Under the pieces are notes generated by a model, which saw only the letters and a list, made by a program, of their open reading frames with translations, was not told the DNA's origin and did no database searches. A stretch of DNA of 64,000 nucleotides from Paramecium pentaurelia (taxonomy: Eukaryota > Ciliophora > Oligohymenophorea > Peniculida > Parameciidae), in NCBI GenBank assembly GCA_905183005.1, contig CAJJDO010000044.1, positions 487,122-551,121 on the forward strand, given 5' to 3'. Shown piece after piece: positions 40,642-53,648 of this stretch (positions are counted from its first letter, which is position 1; each line of letters begins with the position of its first letter). Both the position numbers and the translations under genes were made by a program.

Positions 40642-40934
40642 GTATTAAATAGCTTTACTATTCTAAAAATTCTAAATACTTATTTTATTATAATTAATTA
40701 ATATATATCTATAGATTTTTTAATCAATTCTTTTATCTCTCTTTCACTTTTCATTATTCTTCATCTTCATTCTAAGAATATATATATATATATATTAATC
40801 TATTCCAGTATTTTAATTTCTCTCATAATCAATAGATAACTTTATATTAAATATCTATATAAATGATTAAAGATATATATAAAGATATAATAAGTAGAAT
40901 ATGTTTAAATATAATTGAATGATGTGTTATAATT

Positions 40935-42836
40935 TCATTTTTAATTCCAATTAGTTAAAGTAAGTTATGTATTGATTACTTAAGTTTATGTTCCTTATAA
41001 CATATGTTACAAAATCTCTTTAGTATATTTAAGTCTAATAATAAGTAAATACATATTACCTTTTTGTCATTTCATGATTTTATGATTCTAAAGCAGTACT
41101 TAAAGGGAAATTCTATTTTTCTCCTTTTTTGTTAATGTAAGTGACAGATTTTGTATCAGAATTTAGAATGATGATAGTTTTATCAGTGAAATCTACTTAA
41201 ACTACTTTATTAGATAATCTAAACATAACAGCATGTTTAGTTTTCATCCATTTCTTAACATAAACCATAGGAATCTTATTATCATCTGATTAATCAATAG
41301 GCTCTTTATCAGTACTATCAGTATCAAGATATCCTCTGAAATGTTCAAGTAATGTTACTTTCTTTTATAAATCTTTTGGATAATCATTTAATGAATATGA
41401 ATTAACTTCATATTATTAATTATCTGATTATTTTTCAATATATTCAAAATATGTTTATTTTGGATCTGCAATAATTTTACTTGAATCATTAAAATATACA
41501 CCACTACTTCCATTATTTAATAAATAACCAAGTCCATATTTACTACTATAATCAACCCATTTCTTAACAAAAATTTCATTTCTTTAAATTTTAAATGTTT
41601 TCTATAAAATTATCTAATAATATTTACATTATTTATATTATTAATAATTCCTGTAGGTAATGTTTTAGCAGATTATTGAGTTGCTCTCATGTCAACTAAT
41701 TTTTAAGAGGATGCTCGAGAATCTTTCATAAAATTATTTTAAGTTTAAGCATCATTTAAAAGTGATACTCTATCTTAACTTATAACTTTCATTAATTATT
41801 AAGGTGCTGTATCAGCTAATCTTTTTTATTGAGATGAAGATGATTAAGTAGATTAATATTATGATAACCATGACATAGAAGGTGGACCAACTAAAGTAGA
41901 AATATGAGCAGTTTTTGGAATTGGATTAGATGTCATAAATGGATGTTATAAGATTTAATCTAAAGTAGGTCTTTTACTTGGATCTAAAACTAACATTTTA
42001 GTTATTAAATTTTTAGCATTATCTGAAATGACAACATGATCAGGGAATGTATATTAACATGCTTTGATTTTTTTGTATGTTGTTTTGACATCTTAAGTTT
42101 CAAAGGGAGGTTTTCCAATAAGAAGAGTGTATATAATAACACCTAATGACCAGATGTCAACTTCATATGAATGACCTATTTTGCCATCTAAAATTTCTGG
42201 AGCTATATAATTTGGTGTACCACATATTGTTTTCTTTTTTTCTCCATCAAAATCTAGTTTAGTTGCCAATCCAAAATCACCTAATTTTAATTCCATTTTA
42301 TCATTCAAAAATAGATTACCCAATTTCAAATCTCTATGTATGATTTTATTTTAATGAAGATATTTAAGTGCATTGACCAATTGTAATATATAACATTACA
42401 CTTCTAATTAAGTTATTCTTCTTCTTCTCTTAATTAATTCATTGAGTGTCTTAAAAGATATCATCATATATATATACTTAATTTGTACACAATTCTAATA
42501 TGATATAAACATTATCATGATCTTCAAATACATGAATAAATTAAACTATGTTAGTTTAATGTAATGATTTATGTATTTTGATTTCTGATATCAACTATAA
42601 TCTATATATCATTAATTTACTTTTTATCTTGCTCTGTTCCTTGTCAAAGTATTCTTTTAAATAATCTTGGCAGCCAATATTTTTTTTGTATCTATTTCAG
42701 TAATCTCATAACATCTAGCAAATCCACCTTTACCTAAAGTCTTCCCTCTTTAATATCTTTTAATTATCACATCTCCATTAGATTTTGAGATCTTTTCTTC
42801 AATTATTACATTCTCAACTGTTGCTTATTCTTCCAT
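40935..42836 (-). CDS. PLK: polo-like kinase (PLK)
   Basis: 598 residues. N-terminal kinase: GKGGFARCYEIT, LAAKII lysine, EIKIHKSLHQTNIV, HRDLKLGNLFL, DFGLATK, CGTPNYIAPEIL and VDIWSLGVIIYTLLIGKPPFET, all standard PLK. Two C-terminal polo boxes follow (first VKKWVDYSSKYGLGYLLNNG; second near VKKWMKTKHAVMFRLSNKVVQ) and a final helix RLKYTKEIL. PLKs drive mitosis, cytokinesis and basal body events. Introns: 42595-42620, 42450-42477, 41602-41627, 41035-41059; spliced length exact. The linker between kinase and polo boxes is Ser/Gln-rich and contains a likely D-box-like RVSLLND. It lies 52 bp downstream of the SANT gene on the same strand. Confidence 0.95.
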
Positions 42837-42888
42837 TTATTTATATATATTATAATTATTATATATTAATATATAGATTTATTAATTA

Positions 42889-43650
42889 TCATTGTTCATC
42901 GAATTAGTTTTCTTTATTATTAATATCACATGAATTTAATACTTAAAAATCATTGTTGTACATTTATTATTATTGGAAGTAATTAAAATTTAAATTAAAT
43001 TACTACTATTGAGGCATAAAATTAAAATTAAAATTACAAATGTTCTTATCATCCAATTATTATTGTAATTATTATTACAATATCAAATATTATTGAAAAT
43101 ATAATTATTATTACTCATTTAATTTATCATCCTCTTTTTATTGATTATCAAATACAGGAACATAAGGAAAATAAGGAATCTATAACATTTAATATTCCTA
43201 TACATTGATTAGAGAATTACCAATGGTTATTATTAAAATAATTAATGTTGAATTTATAAAGATTATAAGAATGCATTTTCATCATTCTTATTTACTGTAT
43301 TTTAATTTTCTATTTTCCTTTTTTATCTCTTTTTTATTTAATGAACAAAAGGATTAAACTTTTAATGATGAGATCTAATAATAATAATAATAATAAATTA
43401 AGAACCTGCATTAAGATGGACTCCTAGTACCAATAGTTTCACTCATCAACTTAAATATTTTACTTGCCTTCTTTTGGTCTTATGATTCCATTACAGATCT
43501 ATGCATATTCAAAAAATCAATATAAGTTTAATGTTCTTATTCATTCCAATGACCTGTTTATTAATTGGGATTTGAAATTACTCTTTTTCTATTCTTTCTC
43601 TTCTATTAATCATTTTAATCATCTTAAATTCCCTCTTAATTCATTTACAT
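42889..43650 (-). CDS. SANT/Myb-like protein (paralogue 2)
   Basis: 235 residues. One Myb/SANT repeat (GHWNEQEHQTYIDFLN ... KIFKLMSETIGTRSPSQCRSHHQKF), closely matching the gene at 31254. The basic N-terminus (QKRKNRKR) looks like a nuclear signal. The C-terminal half is Gln/Asn-rich (FPYVPVFDNQQ, runs of QQQ). Introns: 43375-43405 (31 nt, includes a TAATAA array) splitting the same Arg codon of RSHHQKF as in the paralogue, and 43198-43220. Two in-frame ATGs at 43650 and 43644; the first is used. Probable transcription factor. Confidence 0.85.
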
Positions 43651-43785
43651 ATTAATATATAATAATATAAATTATATAATCAAGAATATTATATATTACT
43701 AAACTAACTTAAACATTAACTAAAATCATTCTAATAATACTAATAAGTTTTCAATATCTATAATAATTAATTATTTATTATTAAA

Positions 43786-44527
43786 ATGTAAACATCACCA
43801 CCATTCTCATAAAATTACACCAATCCTTTATTGATGAAAGATGATGTAGGTAAGTCTAAACCTTCAACATATAATCTCCCTAATTAAGATTTTGTCTATG
43901 GATAACCTTTAACAAAAGATAAAGAAGGAGCCAAAGAAGGTAAATAAACATCCTTACTCAGTTACAATGACTTGGAAATTCCATAAAGTATCACAAGATC
44001 AAGTACCTAACCGAGATTTTACTGAATTAAACAAATAGTCTATTCATAATGGATTTGTCAAAGCACATGTAATATTTAGAATATATTTAGGATATGTATA
44101 AATTTAGATAAACCAATGATGCCAGATTAAAAATTAAAAAAGGTACCAACATACAAGCTATAGAATTACCAGAAGAAGAATTCAGATATGGTCGTAAAAA
44201 TAGGTATATTTCATTTTATTATTATTAGACCATCAACACCAATGAAATTAGTTATGGGTAATTCTTATGGAATTTAAGCTGAATCCATTATATTAGATAA
44301 ATATTAATGTAGAGCAAATTCATAAGTAACAACATATTATATTAATAAAGGATTCTAAACTATCTTCATCAATTGTAAAAGGTAATAAAGCATCTTAATT
44401 ATATTATGATACTAATCAAAAAAAATTAGCAGCTATCTAAGGAATTGAAAAAAAAGAACCTTTCAAAATGGAAAAGTTTAAAACTGTAAATTCTAAAATA
44501 AGTACCAATTTATCAACTAAAAAATGA
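43786..44527 (+). CDS. CFAP77: CFAP77 (cilia- and flagella-associated protein 77)
   Basis: 215 residues with four introns: 43940-43961, 44069-44090, 44204-44228, 44326-44350. Matches the family by order: NLPNQDFVYGQP near the N-terminus, a central TWKFHKVSQDQVPNRDFTEL and NGFVKAHDMYKFR, then EEFRYGRKNRPSTPMKLVMG. CFAP77 is a microtubule inner protein of doublets (B-tubule seam region) in motile cilia. The middle introns are needed to join the NRPSTP motif. Divergent from the SANT gene (135 bp between starts) and tail-to-tail with the next gene (27 bp). Confidence 0.88.
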
Positions 44528-44554
44528 TTATTCATTAAAAAGTAATCATTATTA

Positions 44555-45399
44555 TCAAACTTCTTATTTAATCTCAAACGATTCCCTTTTATCTTAAATG
44601 ACTATTATTGGTGCTTTTGTTAATATTGAAGCCTATACCCATGGTTCATTCAATAGATCCTCTTATACATAATGTGTTTTATATTCTCCAAATGATTTTG
44701 TAGGTTTCTTATTATAAAATAATTAGAAATACTTTCTTTGAAAATAAAGATTGTGCTGATAAATCTAATTCTTCAACTAATAACTCAAAACCTTAAAATT
44801 TTGATTAATATATCTTATTTTTCTTTGTCAATTTATTCTTTATAACTTATAATAATTCAAGTGCCAATTCTCTTTAACCTAATATACTCATTGATGAAAT
44901 AAATCTTTAAATCCTTACCTAATTTTACGTGTAAGAGTAAATACATTGATCAAACTATTATTGATCTAATATTTATAATTATTAACTTTCATCTCTTCCA
45001 ATCCCTAAGAATCTCTAAAACATTTTTATGTTATCCAAATACTATTTCATAATCTAATTTATAAATAATCAATATTACAGATTCATCTTCTATGAAACTA
45101 TTTCTTTCCTTTATTGATAATCTAAAACTAGTTGTATTCAAAAATGATTAGAAAAAATTTGGATAAAGCCATTACATAAATTGCTTATCTGATTCTAAAT
45201 CTGAATAAAATTTAATCCATTAATATGGTTAATTATAGGTTTTCCAATGCTTTATATGAAATTAGATCTAATTATTAAGCTAAAATGGGTAGACTCCTTT
45301 ATAAAAATCTAAATTTGGATATTCTGACATCTTTGGTTATATTGTTGATCTTCCAAATTAAGTATCTTTCAATTCCTCTCGTGATTCACACATTCCCAT
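44555..45399 (-). CDS. unknown protein
   Basis: 255 residues with introns 45015-45042, 44905-44928 and 44708-44732. Not recognised. The N-terminus begins MGMCESREELKD, so myristoylation at Gly2 with a Cys at 4 is conceivable. Aromatic-rich stretches (FYKGVYPFQLNN, IKHWKTYNQPYQWIKF) suggest a compact globular domain, and the second half is helical. The 24-nt intron is a multiple of three and could be retained without breaking the frame. Convergent with CFAP77. Confidence 0.65.
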
Positions 45400-45731
45400 T
45401 TTAATTAATATATAAAAATATTTTATATATAATTTTCAATCTTTTTTTTTATTTATTCTGTATTTTTATTTAATAGTATATTTATTGAGAGTTATCAATA
45501 TCTCATTATTTTATATTATTAAAAAAAAAAATAATAATCAAAATAATCAAAATTTACATAAATAATAATAATTTAATTACAACTGATGATAAACTGTTAA
45601 GATTACAGAATATTGAGTTTATATTTAAAATCTATCTTTTTATAAATGTTTTAATTTTAACATTAAAATAGATTATTAAAAATAATTTAGATAACGTATA
45701 AATTACTTGAAATGAATAAAAATTAAAAAAA
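45400..45731. other. AT-rich spacer, no gene
   Basis: About 330 bp upstream of the previous gene and downstream of the cyclin. Poly-A and TA runs, nothing else recognised. Confidence 0.45.
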
Positions 45732-46914
45732 TCAAGGAAACTTATCCAAATTCTATAAATCTGGATATTTTTTTTTAAATGAATTTATTAGTTCTGATAA
45801 TTTCCCTTGACATTAATTAAATTCGAATTAATTTATCTATGATATTTATATTATTCTATTAATCTATAATAATAATGATGATAATAAATACAAATTAATC
45901 TAATATTTAATCTTAATATTGATAATCTTTTGAAATAACAAAATCCCTTATAGAATAAAAGAATGATGTAGCAACTAAAGTATTGGCATTAAATGTATTC
46001 ATTTAATAATCATGAACACACATTTTTAAAATATAAATACTTGCATCTAATATGTTCTACAAATTTGTACTAAAAATAAATAGATTTATTATTATTACTC
46101 CTTATTTATACTGAAACATTAATAATAAAGATTATAAAGTCTATCAAGAATAGTCGGAAAAGTAATTTCATAATTCAATGTTTTCAATATGATTTACTCC
46201 ATACCTTTTACTTTATTTCTAATTATGATTTATTTTTAATTACGTAGAATATTTATTATGACCAACTCTTTATACAAAATCTTCCAAAGGTATATGATAT
46301 ATATCTTCTAATTTAGTGGCTATAAACATACTACATATTCCAATTAGATGTAAATGTTAATCAGAATATTAAGTATTAGATTTAGATAAGAAATAATCCA
46401 TAATAGAAACAGATCTAAAAAATGTTACATTAGTAGTAGTTTCAGTATAATTTCCTAATACTTCTATTATCCAATCAATCATTCTACTTCTTAATTATTA
46501 TGAAATCTTTTGATTCTATAGACTATTTCCGAGATAGACATTCTCATATTTAAGTGAGTATTAAAATTCTTGATAATAATGTTTATTATATTATAATTAT
46601 CTTCTTAATTAAGAATTATTAGGATCATCTTTAATAGGTACTAAAATAATAAAAAAATAGTGAATACATTTCTATTGAATATCTTCTAAAGATATAGAAT
46701 TCAATTTTAAATTAAAAATAGACTTTTATTAGAGTTCTTCAAGTTCCATGATAAAATTTAATAATTTACCTTCTTCAGGATATTATTATTCTTAATCAGT
46801 AGATTAATGACTTGTATTAAGGGAAGAGAATTATTATGATTTATAATCCTTATTTATTTTCAAAAGAGGAGATGGAATTCTTTAGGTTATTGTTATCTGA
46901 TTTTCTTATATCAT
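45732..46914 (-). CDS. cyclin
   Basis: About 366 residues. The cyclin N-terminal box is clear: RSRMIDWIIEVLGNYTE, then FFRSVSIMDYFLS, and LHLIGICSMFIATKLEDIYH. The C-terminal box follows: KVKGMEQIILKTLNYEITFPT and ASIYILKMCVHDYQMN. This is the mitotic A/B-type pattern (MRxIL.DW-like start); the partner CDK is not in the window. Introns: 46218-46242, 46070-46098, 45864-45891. A further 27-nt stretch near 46640 has GT/AG ends and would shorten the protein to 357 residues without changing the frame. It ends in a 25-residue helix with CQGKLSELI. A standard destruction box was not seen for certain near the N-terminus. Confidence 0.88.
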
Positions 46915-47045
46915 TAAAATAAGATTGTATATTTATATAATTTGATTTTAAAGTGTATATATTGTAATGTTTTTAGTCTAAATAATCTTTTTTCAGTCTA
47001 ATTTTATACAATAAATGTTATAATTGATTATATTAATATTATTAA

Positions 47046-47747
47046 TCATTTATAATTAAGTGCAATGTATTTTATTGCAGCCTTCATCATATCAGTTTAG
47101 AGTTTGGCATACTGATTAGTGATTGAAGTTGGTATATCTCCTTTTGGATCAAAACATTAGATAGTTACTATCTTAGTCATTTGATTTGGTTATGGCATAA
47201 TAATCCAACCACTTAGATGCATTTCTGCTCTTTCTATTTTATTAATAGGAGGTGTTTTTTAATGAATAATTGATTTAGCTAAATATTAAAATATTTAATA
47301 CAGCAGACAATATAAATTCCATCATTCTATTCATAAACCTTTTGAACCATAACTAAATCTCTGCTACTCATAAATGGGATAGGTGGTTTAATTCGTACAT
47401 AAATAATTCTTGTATTGGCATCTATTTATTCAATTACATGAGCCTATTAATATTATGTGGAAAATATACAGTTTCCACTTTTTCATCATATAATGGTCTT
47501 TTATTGACATCAGCAACTAAATCTAAAATCTATTCAGGTGTTCTAGCAATTTCAGTTTGAGATCTATTCATATTAATACCATTTTCTGGATTCCTCTTTG
47601 TATATACTATATATCCTTCTTTATTTTAAAATAATTCCCACATATTTTATTCATTTATTTCTTGCCATTTCATCATTTTGTTTTTGGCCTCTATTCAATC
47701 AAAATATATGAAATACCATCAATGATTGCTTCGTAATTTACTTACAT
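47046..47747 (-). CDS. START-domain lipid-binding protein
   Basis: 208 residues. A short helix, then a START/Bet v1-type domain: NMWELFQNKEGYIVYTKR, AHVIEQIDANTRIIYVRIKPP, SSRDLVMVQKVYE and SGWIIMPQPNQMTKIVTIQCFDPKGDIPTS. START domains bind and move lipids between membranes. Introns: 47691-47716, 47444-47469 and 47279-47301. The 5' exon (start 47747) is inferred from a frame-restoring 26-nt intron; otherwise translation could begin at 47676. No membrane segment. Single-domain form similar to PCTP/STARD10-type proteins. Confidence 0.82.
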
Positions 47748-48399
47748 AAATAATAATATATATATTTGTTTTTATCAATTCAATAATATTTAAATAAATA
47801 TATATTCCATAATAATAATATTAAAGATTATTTTATTGTTTATTGATGCATTTATCTTACATGATAATATAGAATAAGTAGTAATATTGAATATCCATTT
47901 TATATATTTCATTTATTCTTTTTATGATTATCATCTTAATTTATACAAATAATTAATCATGCTTTATAAGATTAATAAATATTATTATCATATTATAAAC
48001 TATTCATGAAAATGTTAGCTTTCTTTTTGTATTTATTAATTAAAGTTCTTGAATCACTCTTTTTAAATATATATATAGATTGTAAAAACTTATTTATTCA
48101 ATAGAGATATTGAATATTCATAATAATAATTAATTTAATTCATATAATATTATCAAATTAAGATATAAAATAATAGACTAAGATGATTGAAAATAAACTT
48201 TAAAAAAATAGAAATTGTGTTATAATTTAATAAATGAATGATTATTTTTACATGTATATAAGAAAATTCAAATAAATCTAATTCTATTATATCTATTACC
48301 TTTAATTATTATATAAAAAATATAGACATTCCTAATCTCTAATAGAAATAATTAAAATTTAAGAATTAATAAACAACTTTTTCATTAATATTAATATTA
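47748..48399. other. divergent AT-rich intergenic region
   Basis: About 650 bp with TA repeats near 47755 and 48070; no frame of note. Separates the START gene from the WD-repeat gene and should hold both promoters. Confidence 0.5.
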
Positions 48400-50345
48400 A
48401 TGTCTAATTTCGAATAAAGAAAAGACCTTTTTAACAAATTTCAAACACTTGTTAATTAACTTACCTCTTTTTTAGAAAATTAACAAAAAAATTCTGATCA
48501 AGAAACAAACTACTCACTATATGGTGATGAGGGTAAATATCTATTAAATTTCAATAATTAGAGGGTACAACAGGGATCATCAGCGATTATATCTCTAAAT
48601 TATAGAATTTGAAATGTGCTCTTGAGTTTTCTGAATAAATATTATATTTGATACCATTAGAAAAAGAAAAATTTTAGATTCATTTAAACGAAAGTCTGAT
48701 TCAAAGAAGCAAATTAGGATCATCAATATTGATTAGTAATTTCATAAATTAAAATTCTGAAATTGAAAGAGCAAAAATAGATGATCTTCATAAAAAATTA
48801 TCTTTATTTATAAAGAATTACTCAGAATCTAATCATATGATTTGTTCTGAACATAATTAAAAAGCTGAATTTATTGATCTATCAAATGATAAAAATATTA
48901 TAGATAGAAGGGTATGTATTAATTGTGATAAAATAAAAGTTAGATTAACAGATTTATTGGAATAATATTTAATGTAATTTTTTAATTTTAAAATATAATC
49001 AGACTAAAAGAGAATTGATATTAAAAAGTAGATAGAATCTCTTTTTTAATAAATTCGTTTTTAAAAAAATATTGAAAATTTATATATTGATAAAGACAAA
49101 TTATTTTAAAAAAGAATTGATATCATTGATGAAATTTTGAAATCTTAAAATATAGATTTAAAATTATTATCTGACATTTCAATAGATTTTGTATAGACTT
49201 AAACTAATTTTATTAATTATTCAGGATAATTTATGACAAAATTAGAAAAAAACTTATAATAAGAATTTATTATTGTATAAAATTAATTGAATTATTTGCT
49301 TAATAGTTTAAGTCAAGGAAAAATATAAATTATTGATTCTGGGATTAAATAATCATATATTAATGATCAATAACTTATATACACTAAGTTAGGTTAATAA
49401 GAATAATCTGAAAAATGTTAAGCTTTATGCTTTAATAAAGATGATAAATTGATAGCAACAGCAAAAAAAAATGTCATAATAATTTGGAGTTTCTAAGGAG
49501 GAAAAATGATTTGGGAAAAGGAATTAAATGGACATTATGATGAAATAAGTTGTCTACTTTTTAATAAGGATTCAGATGCTCTTATTTCTGCAGGAGGAGA
49601 TTAAGATCGTTAAATAAATCTGTGGGAGAAAACATATATAGATGAATGGAAACTTTCAAAAAGTTATCAAAATATAGGAGGCATAAAAGTCATGCTATTA
49701 AATAAGAAGGGAGATGAATTAATTGTCGGTACATAGAAAGGCTAAATATTAAGATTTAAAGTCAATTTCCACATGTTAACCCTAGAATTAATTAAAGAAT
49801 ATCAAATTGATCAAAATTAAAAACCTATATTTGGACTTAGTCTTAATGATGAATAAAAATATTTAGTATAATGTGGATAAGATAAGATTTTAAGATTGAT
49901 TTCATTTGATCAGAATATAGAAATTCAATTAAAGTTACTTTGTACAGAAATAGGAATGAGGATCAAATTTATTAACAATACATCTTTTGTGTTGGTTCAG
50001 AAAGATGGTTTGTTAATATATTATAAAATTGAATGGCAAAAATTTACTGAAATATAAAGACTTAATTTAAACTCAATAAATTAAGACTATTCTTATTCTC
50101 CTATTTGGTATAACTCAGATAAAAAATTGTTAATTGTTAAACATAATAAATCAATACACTTTTTAAAACTAATTGATGGAAAATTTGTAAAAATACATTT
50201 TTTAACATACAAATATAGTTTATTATTTGCCACTATATCTAATAATGGATAATATTTGGTCACTTGGATAGGTAAACATTAAAATGAACCATATGATATG
50301 GTTCAACATGATATATATTAGATATATGAATTAGAATATTAATGA
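48400..50345 (+). CDS. WD40-repeat protein with N-terminal Cys/His and coiled-coil region
   Basis: 638 residues, one 29-nt intron (48533-48561). The N-terminal third is helical with a B-box-like Cys/His group (MICSEHN ... CINCDK), then a coiled coil, as in many ciliate TRIM-like WD proteins. The C-terminal half is a WD40 propeller, with blades such as NVIIIWSFQGGKMIWEKEL, GHYDEISCLLF, ISAGGDQDRQINLWEK and VQCGQDKILRLIS. Function unknown; possible scaffold or ligase adaptor. The start at 48400 opens MSNFEQRKD. Confidence 0.8.
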
Positions 50346-50490
50346 ATTTGAGATATTAAAGTTTACTTTTTTATTTTATATTCTTAAAACTTGTTTAAAT
50401 ATAATTATAAAATATTTTTTCTATTTTGATTTAAAAAGATTATTTAATAATATAATTATTTTAATTATAAATTATAAATATTAAATTTTT

Positions 50491-51582
50491 TCATTCATCA
50501 TCAAAGAATGTAATAGCTTCTTATCCTAATGTTATAAATCTATTATATTTGGCATTCATTATAACAGTTAAAAAAGTCCCTTCATTATGAACTGGATATG
50601 TATTCATAATAGCATAAACACCAAACTCATTCATTAAATTATTTTTTATTTTTTACAGTAAATTCTCTGCAGCTGTTCTTCTTGGATCATCTTCTGGATC
50701 TGGTAACCAATGATCATAATTTGTTTAAACTAAATACTTAATTCCAATTGTGCTATTTAATCTCAAAGTTTGTAAAGTTTCCTATGGTCCTCTTGAAATA
50801 ACAACACCTTGATCTTTACCAATACCAGCAACAATATTATATAATGCACATCCTACTTCATAATTCTCAAGATACTAAACTACTTTTTCAAATGTATTAA
50901 GTGTTTCATTTATTAAAATTTCTCTAAAGACTTAAGTTAATGATGGTAATCCTTTTTAAATATATGTCAAAACTGATTCCTTAGTTAATTATTTGTCATA
51001 TCTCCAATTTTCTTCAAGAGTAACAACATTATATTTCAATGCTGTAATAAATCCACCTTTGAACCAATACCAATCAACTACTTCTCCAAGATATTTTCCA
51101 TCCTTTTTAATAAATAAATGCAAAACTAAATTTCTTCCTTATCCTGGTGCTTAATCCATGTTTCTTCCATGAATTACCTAATCACCTACTGATAATAAAA
51201 CTCCTGTGCACTCATAAAAATAATTTGTAATATGTGCTATCTCATGAAAATATGCCCAACCAGCCATGTATTCAAAGGTAATCTCTGGTCTATTTAATAC
51301 TTCAATTATCCCTTCCAATTCCAATGAATGTTCTGGGAAATTCTTTCTTAAAGCTTATGCTATTGTAGTATAGTCATCTTAATTTAAGACATCAAAAGAA
51401 TATTTATTATGAAAAGCAAATACTGGACCAAAAGAATTATCATATCCATATAAATCAAGAACTGTTTGAACAGCCTCCTTCCACCTTTATTTTGGTGGAG
51501 CACTTAAGTCTATTTCCAGTTCAGGAATATAAGTAAAACAAAATATCGTTGTGAATAGCACGAATAATAATTTTTAATGCAT
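50491..51582 (-). CDS. NAAA/acid-ceramidase-like lysosomal amidase
   Basis: 363 residues, intronless. Signal peptide (MHQKLLFVLFTTIFCFTY), then the acid ceramidase N-terminal segment (LEIDLSAPPKQRW) and the Ntn-hydrolase core. The predicted nucleophile is Cys125 in YECTGVLL, followed by GDQVIHGRNMDQ, which matches the CTS...IHGRNMDF pattern of NAAA and ASAH1. These enzymes hydrolyse N-acylethanolamines or ceramide in acidic compartments after autocleavage before the Cys. Arg and Asp of GRNMD are present. The start at 51582 gives the signal peptide; the stop is TGA 50491. Confidence 0.9.
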
Positions 51583-52297
51583 TCAATATATTTTTATAAT
51601 TTTGTCATTTTAATTATTTTTATAGTATATGATGACTTCATCTTAATAATAAAATGACTTCATTATTAATTAGATTCAACTATAATTTTGTTATTAGTAA
51701 TTAAGTGAATTTGCTTTTTAAGAGATAGAAATTAATATTAAATCATTTAATCAAATCTATAGACAGATATTGAACTTATAATTAGCACAGTTGTATAAGA
51801 TTATATAATAATATTTTTAATTTTATTATAATAAAATTGACTCTTTTTTTGAAAAATCTACAAGTATAATATATATTTTAATAATAAAATAATAATATAT
51901 CATTTTTAATTGAAGATGAAGTTTTAAATAAATCCATACTCAGATATAGACAAGATATTTAAATAAACAGAATATCATAATGAATCAAAATGAAAAAGTA
52001 ATTTTAATGATAAAAATATTTAGTAAGAATGAATTTATAACTATATAATTAGAATGATGGATTTTTATTTTAAATTTGTTTTCAATTAAATAAGTATCGA
52101 TTTGACTAATCTAGAAAAACAGAAAATATTTAATATAAGTTATACTTTATTCTATAATGTCTTTTTTATTTAAAAATTGTTAAACGATATTAAAAATATG
52201 TTGAAAAAGAAACTTTTTTGATGATTCCAAAAATTATTAAACAATAGATCAAAAGACAATTTATATTAAAAAAACTAAAGAAATAAAATTTCAATAA
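51583..52297. other. AT-rich spacer, no supported gene
   Basis: About 715 bp between two minus-strand genes. Contains TA runs and many TGA-type stops on both strands. Presumed promoter of the amidase gene and 3' flank of the cysteine-rich gene. Confidence 0.45.
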
Positions 52298-53648
52298 TCA
52301 ACAAAATATTTCATGTCTATTTATATTTTTATCTTTTTGATATTCGCTAATTTTGGATAAAATCATTTAGATTTTTTTGAAAATTTGCTTACAAAAGACT
52401 AAAGCTAAACTTAACATTAATATGCCCATATGAAAAAATCCAACTTTTAAAATAGTTTGATAGGTAAATAAATTCTCTTTATAATAAACATATGTAGTTA
52501 AACTAAAAAGTGCTACAGTAGCTTCTGTAAATATGTTAACAAATTTATCTAATTTATTAATTTGTTAATATTTTTAGATAAAAAAGCAATGAAGAATGCT
52601 ATTTATTGCTATTAATAATGACTAAATTATTGATTGACTTTAAAAGAAAACTAGCACAATATGAAATAAAAATGTTCTAAAAATATCTAATGTTGCGTAT
52701 CTAATTTAAAGGGAATTTTTATCAGTAAATTAATTCTTTATGATACTTTTGCTATATGATTACAAAATAATTGTTAAATAAAATGTTAATATAGATAGGC
52801 TGCAAATATATTAAAATTATTCTCTTGAGTTTTATCGTTTATTAAAATGAATTTGCAATAATAGTTTAAATAAAATATCCCAAGCATTTAAAGAAAAAAT
52901 GGGCATGATTAATCTTAAACTAAATTAATGTCTATATTTTATGATTTTCTTAATTTATTATCCAACATTTAGAATAAATTATATCATTTTCTAATTAACA
53001 CTCTTTGGATTTTACAATTAATAATTTGAAAACAATTTTGAAAAAAAATTTTAGTACATGACATAGATTTTCTTGCTTTTATATATTATAGTTAAAAGTA
53101 TAATAAGCTAAAACATTTATGGTATTAAATTTAAAATAAGATCGCAATCTACATCATATAATGCAAACTTTCCAGTAGTACTTATTTAATTATCTTCTTT
53201 TTTTGTAATAATGCCTAAAACATATTCTATCTACAAACTCTATAAATAGTTTGATAATGATAACATTTCAGAAGTTTAAAAATAAATATATAAGTTTTCC
53301 GGATAATCAAGATTAATGAATTTAAGATATGACTGGTACTAAAGTGTGCTCAAAGTTTCAATAAATAAGGATGCTTCACCAAAAATCAATGAGACAACAG
53401 AAATAGAAATTGCAGAGATCATAAATGCTTTGTTTGTTTGACTCATAGCAATCACTTTCGATTTTAATTCTTCACTCATAATTCTCGGAGAGTTGAGGAG
53501 TATAGATTGCTATGGTTAAATAATAGTTTGATTATTGGAATTAACAACATTCTAAATCAAAAAAACTTATAAATTAGGTTTCTCTTAAAGTTCCTAAAAT
53601 ATTTCTATATCAATAATATATTATACAACTTATAAATCTAAAGTGATA
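52298..53648 (-). CDS. cysteine-rich DUF4215 surface protein, C-terminal end (contig 1)
   Basis: C-terminal membrane domain of the large cysteine-rich protein. Hydrophobic helices include MISAISISVVSLIFG, LIILLTIIYKSKKI and LFSLTTYVYY, suggesting a multi-pass bundle; it ends KNINRHEIFC at TGA 52298. Positions 52389-53648 are a base-for-base copy of 53650-54909, with an N between them, so this is best read as the overlapping end of a neighbouring contig, not a second gene. Only the last 91 bases (52298-52388) are unique. Confidence 0.8.
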
